A stretch of DNA of 64,000 nucleotides from [Leptolyngbya] sp. PCC 7376 (lineage in GTDB: Bacteria > Cyanobacteriota > Cyanobacteriia > Cyanobacteriales > MRBY01). Shown piece after piece: positions 8,897 to 17,446 of this stretch. The notes beneath the pieces were generated by a model. The model was given only the letters and a program-made list of their open reading frames with translations, was not told the origin of the DNA and did no database searches. The stretch is from NCBI RefSeq assembly GCF_000316605.1, contig NC_019683.1, positions 1,348,036 to 1,412,035 of the forward strand, read 5' to 3'. A program made the position numbers and the translations under genes. The stretch's first letter is position 1. Each line of letters begins with the position of its first letter.

Positions 8897-9772
8897 CTAT
8901 TGCCGTATGAGCAATAACCCGATGCCCATTAACGCAAGCATTACTCCGCCGAGCGATCGCCAAGTCACTTTTTCGCGGAGATAGAGACTGATACCGACGG
9001 CAAATAGAGGTGATGTGCCTAAGAGTGTTGCGGCAATACCGACAGGTGCAAATTGAAAGGCTGTTTGATGTAACCATAGACCTACAAATGATCCACCAAA
9101 TGACGCGCTAGCAATACCTTGCCATTGCCGTGCGGATAGCAAATTAAACGTCATTGACCCTTTGTAAATCAGCCAAATACCAAGAATGATTGTGCCCAGC
9201 GCCATCCGAAAAGTACTGCTCCATAGGGGACTAATATCGCCGTTATCAAGCATTTCTCGCACAAAAATTGCCCCGAGACCTTGAGAACTTGTGGAAATTA
9301 AACCCCATATAATTCCTCGCCATAAATGTGGCGATCGCCCTGCTGCTGCCCTCTCACTAATGACCCAAACAATGCCGAGCAATGTTAATGGGATGCCCAT
9401 CAAGCCATAGGCAGATAGAGATTCATTGAGAAATATCCAGGCGAAAAATGCGCCAAATAGAGGCGTGAGCGTTTGGAGTAATAACGCTTTGCGGACACCG
9501 ACATCCTGGAATGACAGAAAGAGAGCTGTATCGCCTATCGTAATCCCAAGGATTGCGCTCAGACTCAGGTACCACCATTGCAAAGAACTGAGCTGTGGCA
9601 AAGTTGGCTCTAGGATTAGAAGACTCACCACAAAAAACGGCAAACTAAAAAAGCCGCGATAGAAACTAATCAAAGTCGCAGAGGCTTTTGTTTTGGCAAT
9701 GATTTTGTCGTAAACAATCGACGAAACGGACCAGATAAATGCTGCAGTAAGGGCTGAAATTTCCCCGACCAT
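8897..9772 (-). CDS. EamA/DMT-family transporter
   Basis: This 291-residue protein has ten hydrophobic helices arranged as two EamA repeats, the drug/metabolite-transporter layout. The first repeat starts with EISALTAAFIWSVSSIVYDK and the second with WGLISTSSQGLGAIFVREML. Family hallmarks such as PLFGAFFAWIFLNE and a matching SPLFAVGISLYLREKV end each repeat. The substrate cannot be read from sequence; family members export amino acids, purines or other metabolites. It is a single gene on the minus strand, 75 nt from the VOC gene start side. Confidence 0.85.
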   Translation of the reverse strand: MVGEISALTAAFIWSVSSIVYDKIIAKTKASATLISFYRGFFSLPFFVVSLLILEPTLPQLSSLQWWYLSLSAILGITIGDTALFLSFQDVGVRKALLLQTLTPLFGAFFAWIFLNESLSAYGLMGIPLTLLGIVWVISERAAAGRSPHLWRGIIWGLISTSSQGLGAIFVREMLDNGDISPLWSSTFRMALGTIILGIWLIYKGSMTFNLLSARQWQGIASASFGGSFVGLWLHQTAFQFAPVGIAATLLGTSPLFAVGISLYLREKVTWRSLGGVMLALMGIGLLLIRQ

Positions 9773-9847
9773 AATGACCCCAACGAAATCGCAAGGTTAG
9801 ATTGTGGCATATTTCCCACAGCAGGGCGATCGCCGACGGCTCGTTAT

Positions 9848-10639
9848 CTAATCATCTACAACTTTCAATTCGATTAGAGTCACCATTGCACCCTGCGGAT
9901 CGCGGATAGTTGTGAATCGACCCACATCCAACACAATCGGCTCCATCAAAGGCGCACCACCCAACTCTGTCACCGTGGCGATCGCCGTATCGAGATTTTC
10001 GACATTAAAATAAGTCGCCCAAGTAGCAGGAATTGTGCGAGGCAACTCCGTCTTACTCATATCAAAAAAGCCGCAATTCATATGGCCATCAACTTTTGCG
10101 GTCACATAATGGGGAGGCTTCTCGTCCATCTCGATTTCCCAGCCGAATACCTCTTCATAAAAATCTGTTGCTGTTGGCCCATCCCAAGTTTGCAGCTCGG
10201 CCCAAGAGAAAGTATTCGGCTCATTGACTACACCAGCACCAATGTGTTCCTTTGCTTGCCATAGGTTAACCACAGCCCCGGTGGGATCTTGCACCACTGC
10301 CATTCGTCCCGCCGACATCACATCAAAAGGAGGCGCCAAAACCTTGCCACCTTTTGCCTCCCAAGTCACTACCGTTTCATCCAAATCCGGCGTATTAATA
10401 TAGCTCTGCCAATGGGGAGGAATGCCCTGCTCTTTTTTATCTTCTGGTAACCCAAAGATTGCGGTTACATCCCGGCCATTTTTCTGGGCGATCGCATAGT
10501 AGTCACCATTCGGCATAGGTCGGTGGTCAAATTCCCAACCAAAAAGTTTGCCATAAAATTCTTCCGCAGCAGCTGGGTCTGCCGTCATCAAATCAACCCA
10601 ATTAAAAATGCCGCGAGCGTAACTTTCTCGAATCCCCAT
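9848..10639 (-). CDS. Two-domain VOC (glyoxalase/bleomycin-resistance-like) protein
   Basis: This 263-residue protein is a tandem duplication of the VOC beta-alpha-beta module. The first copy begins GIFNWVDLMTADPAAAEEFYGKLFGWE and the second NTFSWAELQTWDGPTATDFYEEVFGWE. Each ends with a strand of the type AVVQDPTGAVVNLWQ or TTIRDPQGAMVTLIE. This is the CFP32-like subgroup, whose enzymatic role is generally unclear. It is a cytosolic monocistronic gene on the minus strand. Confidence 0.85.
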   Translation of the reverse strand: MGIRESYARGIFNWVDLMTADPAAAEEFYGKLFGWEFDHRPMPNGDYYAIAQKNGRDVTAIFGLPEDKKEQGIPPHWQSYINTPDLDETVVTWEAKGGKVLAPPFDVMSAGRMAVVQDPTGAVVNLWQAKEHIGAGVVNEPNTFSWAELQTWDGPTATDFYEEVFGWEIEMDEKPPHYVTAKVDGHMNCGFFDMSKTELPRTIPATWATYFNVENLDTAIATVTELGGAPLMEPIVLDVGRFTTIRDPQGAMVTLIELKVVDD

Positions 10640-10893
10640 AGCCTGACTCCGTCGTATTTGATTTATTGAGTGAGCGCAATAAGTTTTGCCTCACAATCCT
10701 AAAAGTCAATTTTTGTTTTGAGTGATAAATGTTGTCCTTATTTACAAGGTTAAAGAAAGGTTGTTAATACACCTCAAATCTTAAAAAAAAGATTAAGCGC
10801 CCTACATCGGAAAATTCGATATTTTCATAGCCTACTTTAGTGTCTAGCTTGTGAATTCTTTACTCTATAGATATTTGAGAGCTGGAGATTCTG

Positions 10894-11019
10894 ATGCTAA
10901 CACCTTTGAAATCAGAAGAAAAGGTGATTTCATCGAACCTAGGTAAAACCAGAAAAATAGATTGTTTAAAATATTTATCGAAGCTTTTTAGTGTAAAAAA
11001 TGGAGAGCCGAAAAAATAG
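10894..11019 (+). CDS. Candidate 41-residue small protein
   Basis: A short frame starting MLTPLKSEEKVISS and ending FSVKNGEPKK is preceded by a good Shine-Dalgarno, GGAG at 10884-10887, 6 nt before the ATG. A weak hairpin followed by TTTT (about 11005-11033) overlaps its stop and could terminate it. It sits in the ~530-nt gap before hspA. I know no homologue. The rest of that gap shows no gene. Confidence 0.45.
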   Translation: MLTPLKSEEKVISSNLGKTRKIDCLKYLSKLFSVKNGEPKK

Positions 11020-11144
11020 ATTCGGTTTTCAACACCAATCCAAAATATATTTCAAAATGATGGGGAGAACCCAACAATAAATGTGAGGTTATTTCACTGC
11101 TTTTACTAATAATTAATTGCCATAATGAAACCGTGAACAAAAAC

Positions 11145-11161
11145 GATTCTCTCTGGAGGTC
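11145..11161 (+). promoter_or_regulatory. Probable RNA thermometer hairpin masking the hspA ribosome binding site
   Basis: GATTCTC (11145-11151) can pair with GAGGTC (11156-11161) across a TCTG loop, with one bulged U, and includes the Shine-Dalgarno GGAGG at 11155-11159. The hspA ATG is at 11167. A very short 5'UTR hairpin of this design is established as the thermosensor of Synechocystis hsp17. The structure here is my hand fold. Confidence 0.65.
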
Positions 11162-11166
11162 AACCA

Positions 11167-11667
11167 ATGTCTTTAGTACGCTTTTCTCCTTTCTCTGAAC
11201 TTGAAACTGTACACACTCAAATGAACCGTATCCTCGATGAACTTGCTGGGTGGCAAGGTGATGGAAAAGTAGCTTGGCGTCCTTCGGTAGAGCTACTTGA
11301 TGGCGATACTGAGCTAACTCTAAAGGCGTCACTGCCTGGCCTAGAAAAAGATGGTATTGACATCAGCCTGACTCGCGAAAGTGTTCGTATCAGCGGCGAA
11401 TATAACTATCACAAAGAAGACCATGACAAAGGGGTCTACCATTCTGAGTTCAGCTACGGTAAGTTTGATCGCTCTATTGTTCTACCCGTTGCCATCGACC
11501 ATGAAAATGCGTCTGCGACGTTTGCTGATGGGATCTTGACACTTACTTTGCCTAAAGTTGTCCCAACTTCCAAAAAAGTGGTGAAGCTCAATCTTGGTGA
11601 AGGTACAGTGTCTGCTGAAGCACCAGCCATTGCAGACAGCGAAAATGAGAGCGACGTCAATAGCTAA
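11167..11667 (+). CDS. hspA: Small heat-shock protein, Hsp20/alpha-crystallin family
   Basis: This 166-residue chaperone binds unfolding proteins and, in cyanobacteria, also membranes. The N-terminus (MSLVRFSPFSELETVHTQMN) is typical of cyanobacterial HspA. The alpha-crystallin domain covers about residues 40-140, with WRPSVELLDGD, LKASLPGLEKDGIDI and FADGILTLTLPK. A Ser/Glu-rich tail follows. The ATG has a strong ribosome binding site (GGAGG) within a hairpin that probably melts on heating. A terminator follows at 11745-11775. Confidence 0.93.
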   Translation: MSLVRFSPFSELETVHTQMNRILDELAGWQGDGKVAWRPSVELLDGDTELTLKASLPGLEKDGIDISLTRESVRISGEYNYHKEDHDKGVYHSEFSYGKFDRSIVLPVAIDHENASATFADGILTLTLPKVVPTSKKVVKLNLGEGTVSAEAPAIADSENESDVNS

Positions 11668-11744
11668 TTTATTGACATCGGGAAGGGTGGCGATCGCCGC
11701 AAATCCTAGCCTAAAAAAACGAAAAAACTCGAGACAATCTCGGT

Positions 11745-11775
11745 CTCCTGCATGCTAATGTGGGGGATTTTTTTT
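11745..11775 (+). terminator. Rho-independent terminator after hspA
   Basis: A 9-bp stem containing G-U pairs (11745-11753 with 11758-11766, loop GCTA) is followed by eight T residues at 11768-11775. It lies about 80 nt after the hspA stop. The rest of 11668-11987 shows no gene. Confidence 0.65.
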
Positions 11776-11987
11776 GTTACTTTTCTTTTTAAGGAATTAG
11801 TAAAGACGGCACTTATTCGGCTTGTTTTATAAAGATTCTGTGATCAATTACTTGGTCTTAGCTTTATAAAAAAATGCTTTCTAAGTGATTTCAATGAACA
11901 TCTCAGAAAATACTTTTTTTCTTTCAAAGATCATTGTAAAAAAGAAATGCCAGCATCTCAGTTACATCATCCAGGGAATAGTCAGTT

Positions 11988-13340
11988 ATGTTTGCTCCTA
12001 CTTTTCGGAAGAACAAGACACAGCGGTCCATTTTTTCACCAGAGCGCTCTCTTGGTTGGCGTCGTCGTCAAGAGCAAACATCTGCCCAGCAATTTACCGA
12101 TATGCAGATTGGCTTCCCGAAGACTGCTGGAAGAGTTGTTCCTGTTGAAGAAGAGGAGCTTCCAGATGAAGTCGCTGAAGCAATCCGCGATATCTTGAAT
12201 TTCTTCGTGAAACTGAGTAAGACTAGCTCCATTTCATCTCTGCTAGAAAATTTTGAGCTTTTCTTTATTGACCATGACCCCAATAGCATTCCTCAAAATC
12301 TGAATCATTCTATTTACCAGTTATTGGTTTATAACTGCACCTCAGATTTTATTTATCTACTCAATCGTTGCTCCTTTTTGATTGTTAATAGCTGTCTAAA
12401 ACAAAAGAAAACGAAGCACATTGAAAAATTAATTGATTTATTTCAAAATCCTTCTACTCTCCCCTCGAATGCGTCTTTAGCAACTCGCAAGTTTCGGGAT
12501 TGGGTCGATAGTTATAAGAGTAGTCGCCAGTACAAAATTCTGGAATTGTTCTCGCCTGCGGCTAAGGTCGGAAATAAAACATGGCATGACCGTTATATTC
12601 GGTTGACGCTTCTCGCTCAAACGTTTGATGTGGAGACACCCATTGAGCAGCGACAGGCTTGTCAATTCCTCTACCAATTTCTGAAAAATCGCTACAAATT
12701 CCAGCTGGTGATGTACTTGACGAAGGGTTGTGATGAAGCACCAGCAAAGGCGAAGGTTTCTAATCCAACCTTGATTCATCCTTCTACGCTGAAACTAATT
12801 CAAAAAATTGTGGTGAAGCGCGGTCAAGGTTATCCGCAGATGGCGGAAGAGTTTATGGAGCAGCATGAGCAGGGTATTTATGCTGATTTCAAAAAAGCAT
12901 TGGTTGAGCATCTGTTGACTTCGATTGGAGGCGATCGCCGCCTGAAGTGGTTGCCGAAAAAAATGGAGCAGCATCTCGATACGATTTATCCTGAGAAAAG
13001 TTCTGTAACGGTTGGCCATCACTTGATCACGAAAACCTGCGATGAAACTATTTGTTACCTGCTGAATCCTGAAAGCTTTGTAGATCCGACTCATCCTTTC
13101 ACTTTGATGATGATCCAACGGGAATTTTTATCGTTGAGTATTATCTTGCTGAAACTGGTGCTTATTTCACCTCGTAGTTATGGTCAGTTGATTCAGTCTT
13201 TAAATGATTTGATGCAGCATTATCGCCATAAGTCCCAAGATGAATGTGAGTGGTTAACAGGTCTTTTAGAGACGGTGCAAGTGATTTTGACGCTCGGTGT
13301 GAATGAAGCTCAATATTATTCTTTTGCGAATGCTGCCTAG
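11988..13340 (+). CDS. Uncharacterised 450-residue protein
   Basis: I do not recognise a domain. The N-terminus is basic and polar (MFAPTFRKNKTQRS, with RRRQEQ). From about residue 55 the protein is predicted to be mostly helical, with repeated Leu-rich segments such as HSIYQLLVYNCTSDFIYLLN and LSLSIILLKLVLISP, but no clear transmembrane signature. It lacks a signal peptide. It has a coding pattern and HIP1 content like its neighbours, so it appears to be a long-standing cyanobacterial gene. It stands alone between hspA and ilvD. Confidence 0.75.
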   Translation: MFAPTFRKNKTQRSIFSPERSLGWRRRQEQTSAQQFTDMQIGFPKTAGRVVPVEEEELPDEVAEAIRDILNFFVKLSKTSSISSLLENFELFFIDHDPNSIPQNLNHSIYQLLVYNCTSDFIYLLNRCSFLIVNSCLKQKKTKHIEKLIDLFQNPSTLPSNASLATRKFRDWVDSYKSSRQYKILELFSPAAKVGNKTWHDRYIRLTLLAQTFDVETPIEQRQACQFLYQFLKNRYKFQLVMYLTKGCDEAPAKAKVSNPTLIHPSTLKLIQKIVVKRGQGYPQMAEEFMEQHEQGIYADFKKALVEHLLTSIGGDRRLKWLPKKMEQHLDTIYPEKSSVTVGHHLITKTCDETICYLLNPESFVDPTHPFTLMMIQREFLSLSIILLKLVLISPRSYGQLIQSLNDLMQHYRHKSQDECEWLTGLLETVQVILTLGVNEAQYYSFANAA

Positions 13341-13440
13341 AGAGTTGATTTAATTTAGTCAACTACCCAAAAGCTCAAAAAATAGCGGACAATGGAAAGG
13401 TTATTCTGATGTAATTTCATCTATTTATCCGATCCCTGTT

Positions 13441-15132
13441 ATGAGTGAGAATCAAAACCGACGTAGCCGTGTTGTAACCGAAGGCCATCAGCGGAGTCCG
13501 AACCGGGCAATGCTCCGTGCTGTGGGCTTTGGGGATGATGATTTTAAGAAGCCTATTGTGGGCCTCGCTAACGGCTATAGCACCATTACACCCTGCAATA
13601 TGGGTATTAATGATTTGGCGTTGCGGGCGGAGTCTGCGCTGCGTGATGCTGGCGCGATGCCCCAAATGTTCGGGACGATCACGATTAGTGACGGGATTTC
13701 GATGGGTACTGAAGGGATGAAATATTCTCTCGTCTCCCGTGATGTAATTGCGGATTCCATCGAGACGGCCTGTAACGGCCAAAGTATGGATGCAGTCCTC
13801 GCGATCGGTGGTTGCGATAAGAATATGCCTGGTGCGGTTTTGGCGATCGCCCGGATGAATATCCCTGCAATTTTTGTTTATGGTGGCACCATTAAGCCGG
13901 GTCACCTCGACGGCGAAGATTTGACGGTTGTCAGTTCCTTTGAGGCTGTTGGTCAGTTTAGTGCTGGCAAGATTTCTGAAGAGAAATTAATGGCGATCGA
14001 GAAGAATGCTTGTCCTGGCGCGGGTTCCTGTGGCGGTATGTTCACGGCGAATACGATGTCCTCTGCATTTGAGGCGATGGGCATCAGTTTGCCTTACTCT
14101 TCCACTATGGCGGCGGAAGATGAGGAGAAAGCTATCAGCACTGAAGAGTCTGCAAAAGCTTTGGTGAATGCGGTTAAGAACCAAATTTTGCCGATGGACA
14201 TTCTCACTCGCAAGGCGTTTGAAAATGCGATTTCCGTCATCATGGCTGTTGGTGGCTCCACAAACTCTGTTCTTCATTTGTTGGCGATCGCCAATACCAT
14301 CGGCGTAGAACTCACCCTCGATGACTTCGAAGAAATTCGTCAGCGTGTCCCAGTATTCTGTGACCTCAAGCCTTCTGGGAAATACGTCACCACAAACCTC
14401 CACAAAGCAGGTGGTATTCCCCAAGTGATGAAGATGCTCTTGGATCAAGGCTTACTCCATGGCGACTGCATGACTATCACTGGCAAAACTGTTGCAGAAA
14501 ACCTTGCAGACATTCCTAGTGAACCTCCTGCGGATCAAGATGTCATCCGCAAGTTCGACAATCCCCTTTATAAAGTTGGTCACCTGGCGATTCTCAAAGG
14601 TAATCTGGCTCAAGAAGGCTCTGTCGCGAAAATCAGTGGCGTTAAAAAGCCTGCAATCACTGGCCCCGCCCGCGTATTCGAATCTGAAGAAGAATGTCTC
14701 GATGCAATCCTCGCTGGCAAAATTAGTGCAGGCGATGTGATTATCGTTCGCTATGAAGGCCCCAAAGGTGGCCCCGGAATGCGTGAAATGTTGGCTCCCA
14801 CCTCCGCAATTATTGGTGCAGGTCTCGGCGATTCCGTTGGTTTGATTACTGATGGCCGTTTCTCTGGCGGCACCTATGGTCTTGTGGTTGGACACGTTGC
14901 ACCGGAAGCCTATGTTGGCGGCAATATTGGTCTCGTGAAAGAAGGCGACAGCATCACCATCGATGCCAACCAACTTCTCCTACAAATCAACGTATCCGAT
15001 GAAGAGTTAGCAAAACGCCGTGAAGCATGGACTCCTCGTCCTCCTCGTTACAAGCGTGGTGTTCTCGGTAAGTATGCAAAGATCGTTTCTTCCAGCAGTA
15101 AAGGTGCTGTGACAGATATCGATCTATTCTAA
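13441..15132 (+). CDS. ilvD: Dihydroxy-acid dehydratase
   Basis: This enzyme dehydrates 2,3-dihydroxy-isovalerate and dihydroxy-methylvalerate to the 2-oxo acids in valine and isoleucine synthesis. The 563 residues match the usual length. The iron-sulfur ligand regions are present: [19 protein letters not shown] and [18 protein letters not shown]. The C-terminal active-site loop [20 protein letters not shown] is intact. The three-Cys pattern fits the [2Fe-2S] type. The start ATG at 13441 aligns with the family N-terminus ([19 protein letters not shown]). Confidence 0.97.
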   Translation: MSENQNRRSRVVTEGHQRSPNRAMLRAVGFGDDDFKKPIVGLANGYSTITPCNMGINDLALRAESALRDAGAMPQMFGTITISDGISMGTEGMKYSLVSRDVIADSIETACNGQSMDAVLAIGGCDKNMPGAVLAIARMNIPAIFVYGGTIKPGHLDGEDLTVVSSFEAVGQFSAGKISEEKLMAIEKNACPGAGSCGGMFTANTMSSAFEAMGISLPYSSTMAAEDEEKAISTEESAKALVNAVKNQILPMDILTRKAFENAISVIMAVGGSTNSVLHLLAIANTIGVELTLDDFEEIRQRVPVFCDLKPSGKYVTTNLHKAGGIPQVMKMLLDQGLLHGDCMTITGKTVAENLADIPSEPPADQDVIRKFDNPLYKVGHLAILKGNLAQEGSVAKISGVKKPAITGPARVFESEEECLDAILAGKISAGDVIIVRYEGPKGGPGMREMLAPTSAIIGAGLGDSVGLITDGRFSGGTYGLVVGHVAPEAYVGGNIGLVKEGDSITIDANQLLLQINVSDEELAKRREAWTPRPPRYKRGVLGKYAKIVSSSSKGAVTDIDLF

Positions 15133-15207
15133 GTGAATTTACTAATTGAACGCTTGGACTTTTAGTCGTAATAATAGAAGTCTAAGCTTTTAATTAGGTC
15201 TATAAAT

Positions 15208-16017
15208 ATGACTTTTATGATTTCAGAATATATTTTCAAGAATGAAGTTGATGGACATTTAAGTCATCAAGAATATCTCAATTCTCCAGGAGATGCATTT
15301 TGTAAATTTTGTTGTGAATCAGCAGATACAATCGAATTTTGTAAACAGTATTTTCCAAGTAAGAATAATAGTAATCAACCAGCTCGAGAATCTCTGCCGA
15401 AAATACAGAACCTCTTAAATGCAATGATTGCATTACTAATGGGACACTTTGAAACATATCAAAAGTATTTATTTGCTGGCTGTTTTGAGAGGAGTATCTT
15501 GTTCGAAGAATTCGATGCCTCAATTTTTTTTAAGGATATTGGTTTTAAGAAAGATGTAAATATTAAAAGTAATCATCTACTTGCATATAGAGGCGATAGT
15601 TTATCTGTAGGTATTTTATTAGCTGATAATTTAACTGACTGGCATAATCCTGTATCCGTTAACTCTTACTTTAATGCTTTTGGTTTAAAAGTACAGGTAT
15701 TTACAAATCACGAGATAGAACTTCTCAGGAATTTATGGCAAATCAGACATTCCATTGTTCATACTGCCGCAACAATAACGAAAGCGGATGCTCAGAAAAA
15801 ACAATGCAAGCAACTTAATGATTATGCTGGGAAAAATATAGTTTTTAAAGCTAGTACAATGTTTGAGCTTAAAAAAAATCTTCTAACACTAGTGAATGGT
15901 GTGAACAAAAGATTAGAAGATGCCTTTCTAGAAAAGATTTCTCCTGATGCTAGTGATCAAGATAAAAATGAATTTAAACAGTTTTTTCAGTGCGGAACTT
16001 CAGTTGATTTGAGATAG
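15208..16017 (+). CDS. HEPN-like protein with RX4H motif
   Basis: This 269-residue helical protein is AT-rich compared with ilvD. It contains R180-HSIV-H185, the RX4H motif that is the RNase active site of many HEPN proteins, on a helix (LLRNLWQIRHSIVHTAAT). The earlier helical region (LLNAMIALLMGHFETYQKYLF) is compatible with a HEPN four-helix bundle of the RiboL-PSP type. HEPN RNases serve in toxin-antitoxin and abortive-infection systems, but no obvious antitoxin is adjacent. Assignment to HEPN rests on the motif and helical character only. Confidence 0.55.
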   Translation: MTFMISEYIFKNEVDGHLSHQEYLNSPGDAFCKFCCESADTIEFCKQYFPSKNNSNQPARESLPKIQNLLNAMIALLMGHFETYQKYLFAGCFERSILFEEFDASIFFKDIGFKKDVNIKSNHLLAYRGDSLSVGILLADNLTDWHNPVSVNSYFNAFGLKVQVFTNHEIELLRNLWQIRHSIVHTAATITKADAQKKQCKQLNDYAGKNIVFKASTMFELKKNLLTLVNGVNKRLEDAFLEKISPDASDQDKNEFKQFFQCGTSVDLR

Positions 16018-16077
16018 TGCTCAAGAATGAAAAAATTCAATGTTAAACTAGAGTTCTCTTTGAGAGTGACATGAGCT

Positions 16078-16641
16078 ATGACAGCTTTAACCTCACCGCA
16101 GATATCACTACAAGACTTTCTAGTATGTCCTGAAACTAAACCTGTTAGTGAATATATCAATGGCAAAATTATTCAAAAGCCAATACCCAAAGGAAAACAT
16201 AGCCGTCTGCAACTAAAGCTATGTAATCGCATTAATGCTGTTACCGAAGATAGTCAGATTGCCTATGCTCTTCCAGAATTGCGCTGTAGTTTTGGCGATC
16301 GCTCCATTGTTCCGGATGTTGCTGTATTTGATTGGTCGCGTATTCCCTTTGAAGCAGATGGCGAAGTGCCGGATAATTTTCTGCTTTATCCCGACTGGAC
16401 AATCGAAATTCTCTCACCAGAGCAAAGTCCCAATCGAGTCACTGGAAATATTTTGTACTGTTTAGAACATGGCTGTCAGTTGGGATGGCTTATCGATCCG
16501 GGTGATCGCTCAATCCTTATTTTTCAACCCAATCAACAACCTCAACTTTTGAGGGAAAATAATCAACTCATTGTTTTACCTAATATTTCTCTGAAACTTA
16601 CTGTCAATGAAGTTTTTTGCTGGCTGAAGATGATGCCATAA
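16078..16641 (+). CDS. Uma2-family (DUF820) putative endonuclease
   Basis: Uma2 proteins have a PD-(D/E)XK nuclease-like fold and are greatly expanded in cyanobacteria; their biological role is not settled. This 187-residue copy has VSEYINGKIIQKP, SIVPDVAVFDW, PDWTIEILSPEQS and GWLIDPGDRSI, the standard blocks in order. It lies 61 nt after the HEPN-like gene and 100 nt before a second Uma2 gene, all on the plus strand. Confidence 0.85.
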   Translation: MTALTSPQISLQDFLVCPETKPVSEYINGKIIQKPIPKGKHSRLQLKLCNRINAVTEDSQIAYALPELRCSFGDRSIVPDVAVFDWSRIPFEADGEVPDNFLLYPDWTIEILSPEQSPNRVTGNILYCLEHGCQLGWLIDPGDRSILIFQPNQQPQLLRENNQLIVLPNISLKLTVNEVFCWLKMMP

Positions 16642-16744
16642 ATGGATCGATACATGGAGATAAAAAAGTGGCGATCGCCTCATTAGCTTTTGACGCATAA
16701 TTGAATCATCAGAGCTTTGCCTCCATTACAAAACAAAGGTTGTG

Positions 16745-17329
16745 ATGAATATGCCAACAGCAGTTCAGACCTATTACTCGCCCGAAGAATATTTAGAATT
16801 AGAACTTAATTCTGAAGAGCGACATGAATATATCGATGGAGAAATAATTCCCATGACTGGCGCAATGCCAAACCACAACCGTATTGTGGGAAATTTCTAT
16901 GCAACTTTGAACTTTGCTTTAAAACGAAAGCCTTTCGATTCGTTTGTGAATGATCAAAGGCTATGGATCCCAGCAAAAAATATTTATACCTATCCCGACA
17001 TCATGGTCGTCAAGGGGGATTTGGTTTTTCAGATGGGACGCAAAGATACCATCACAAATCCGATCATGATTGTAGAAGTCCTTTCCAAATCAACTGAGTC
17101 TTATGATCGTGGCGCTAAGTTTCAAGCCTATCGCTCCATTCCTACTTTCCAAGAGTATGTTTTGATTGAACAATATTCGATGCAGGTAGAGCGGTATTAC
17201 AAAACTGATAACGACGAATGGTTGTTTACGGCTTATGAGACAGCCGAAGATTTACTAGTGCTGAAAACTGTACCCTGTGAAATTTTGCTCGAAGATCTCT
17301 ATGAAAAAGTTGATTTCACAGAAGACTGA
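16745..17329 (+). CDS. Uma2-family (DUF820) putative endonuclease, second copy
   Basis: This protein of about 194 residues has EEYLELELNSEERHEYIDGEI, YPDIMVVKG, IMIVEVLSKSTESYDRGAKF and YVLIEQ, the complete set of Uma2 motifs including the ExK-type Glu and Lys. Three starts are possible: GTG 16742, ATG 16745 and ATG 16751. I chose 16745, which is 5 nt after an AAAGG ribosome binding site. It is quite different from the Uma2 gene just upstream, so this is not a recent tandem duplication. Confidence 0.87.
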   Translation: MNMPTAVQTYYSPEEYLELELNSEERHEYIDGEIIPMTGAMPNHNRIVGNFYATLNFALKRKPFDSFVNDQRLWIPAKNIYTYPDIMVVKGDLVFQMGRKDTITNPIMIVEVLSKSTESYDRGAKFQAYRSIPTFQEYVLIEQYSMQVERYYKTDNDEWLFTAYETAEDLLVLKTVPCEILLEDLYEKVDFTED

Positions 17330-17446
17330 TAACGACTAATGTTTGTTGAGGGGTAGGGAAAGGTGATCGCCCAAAAACTCGCTATATTCTGAAATTAACC
17401 TTTTCAATCTGGGCATAATAAACATGCCTCCCGTTTGTTGAAAGCT

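Noticed and set aside
9837-9838. GGCGATCGCC palindromes seen across the window as regulatory sites
   Set aside because: These are HIP1 elements, abundant throughout cyanobacterial genomes in coding and non-coding DNA, so single copies are not evidence of local regulation.
11885-12198. Overlapping plus-strand frames at the start of the 450-residue gene
   Set aside because: They overlap the longer frame at 11988-13340, have odd composition and no recognisable domain.
13417-14973. Antisense frames of 153-173 codons across ilvD
   Set aside because: ilvD is unambiguous with all family motifs. The antisense frames have no recognisable protein or ribosome binding site.
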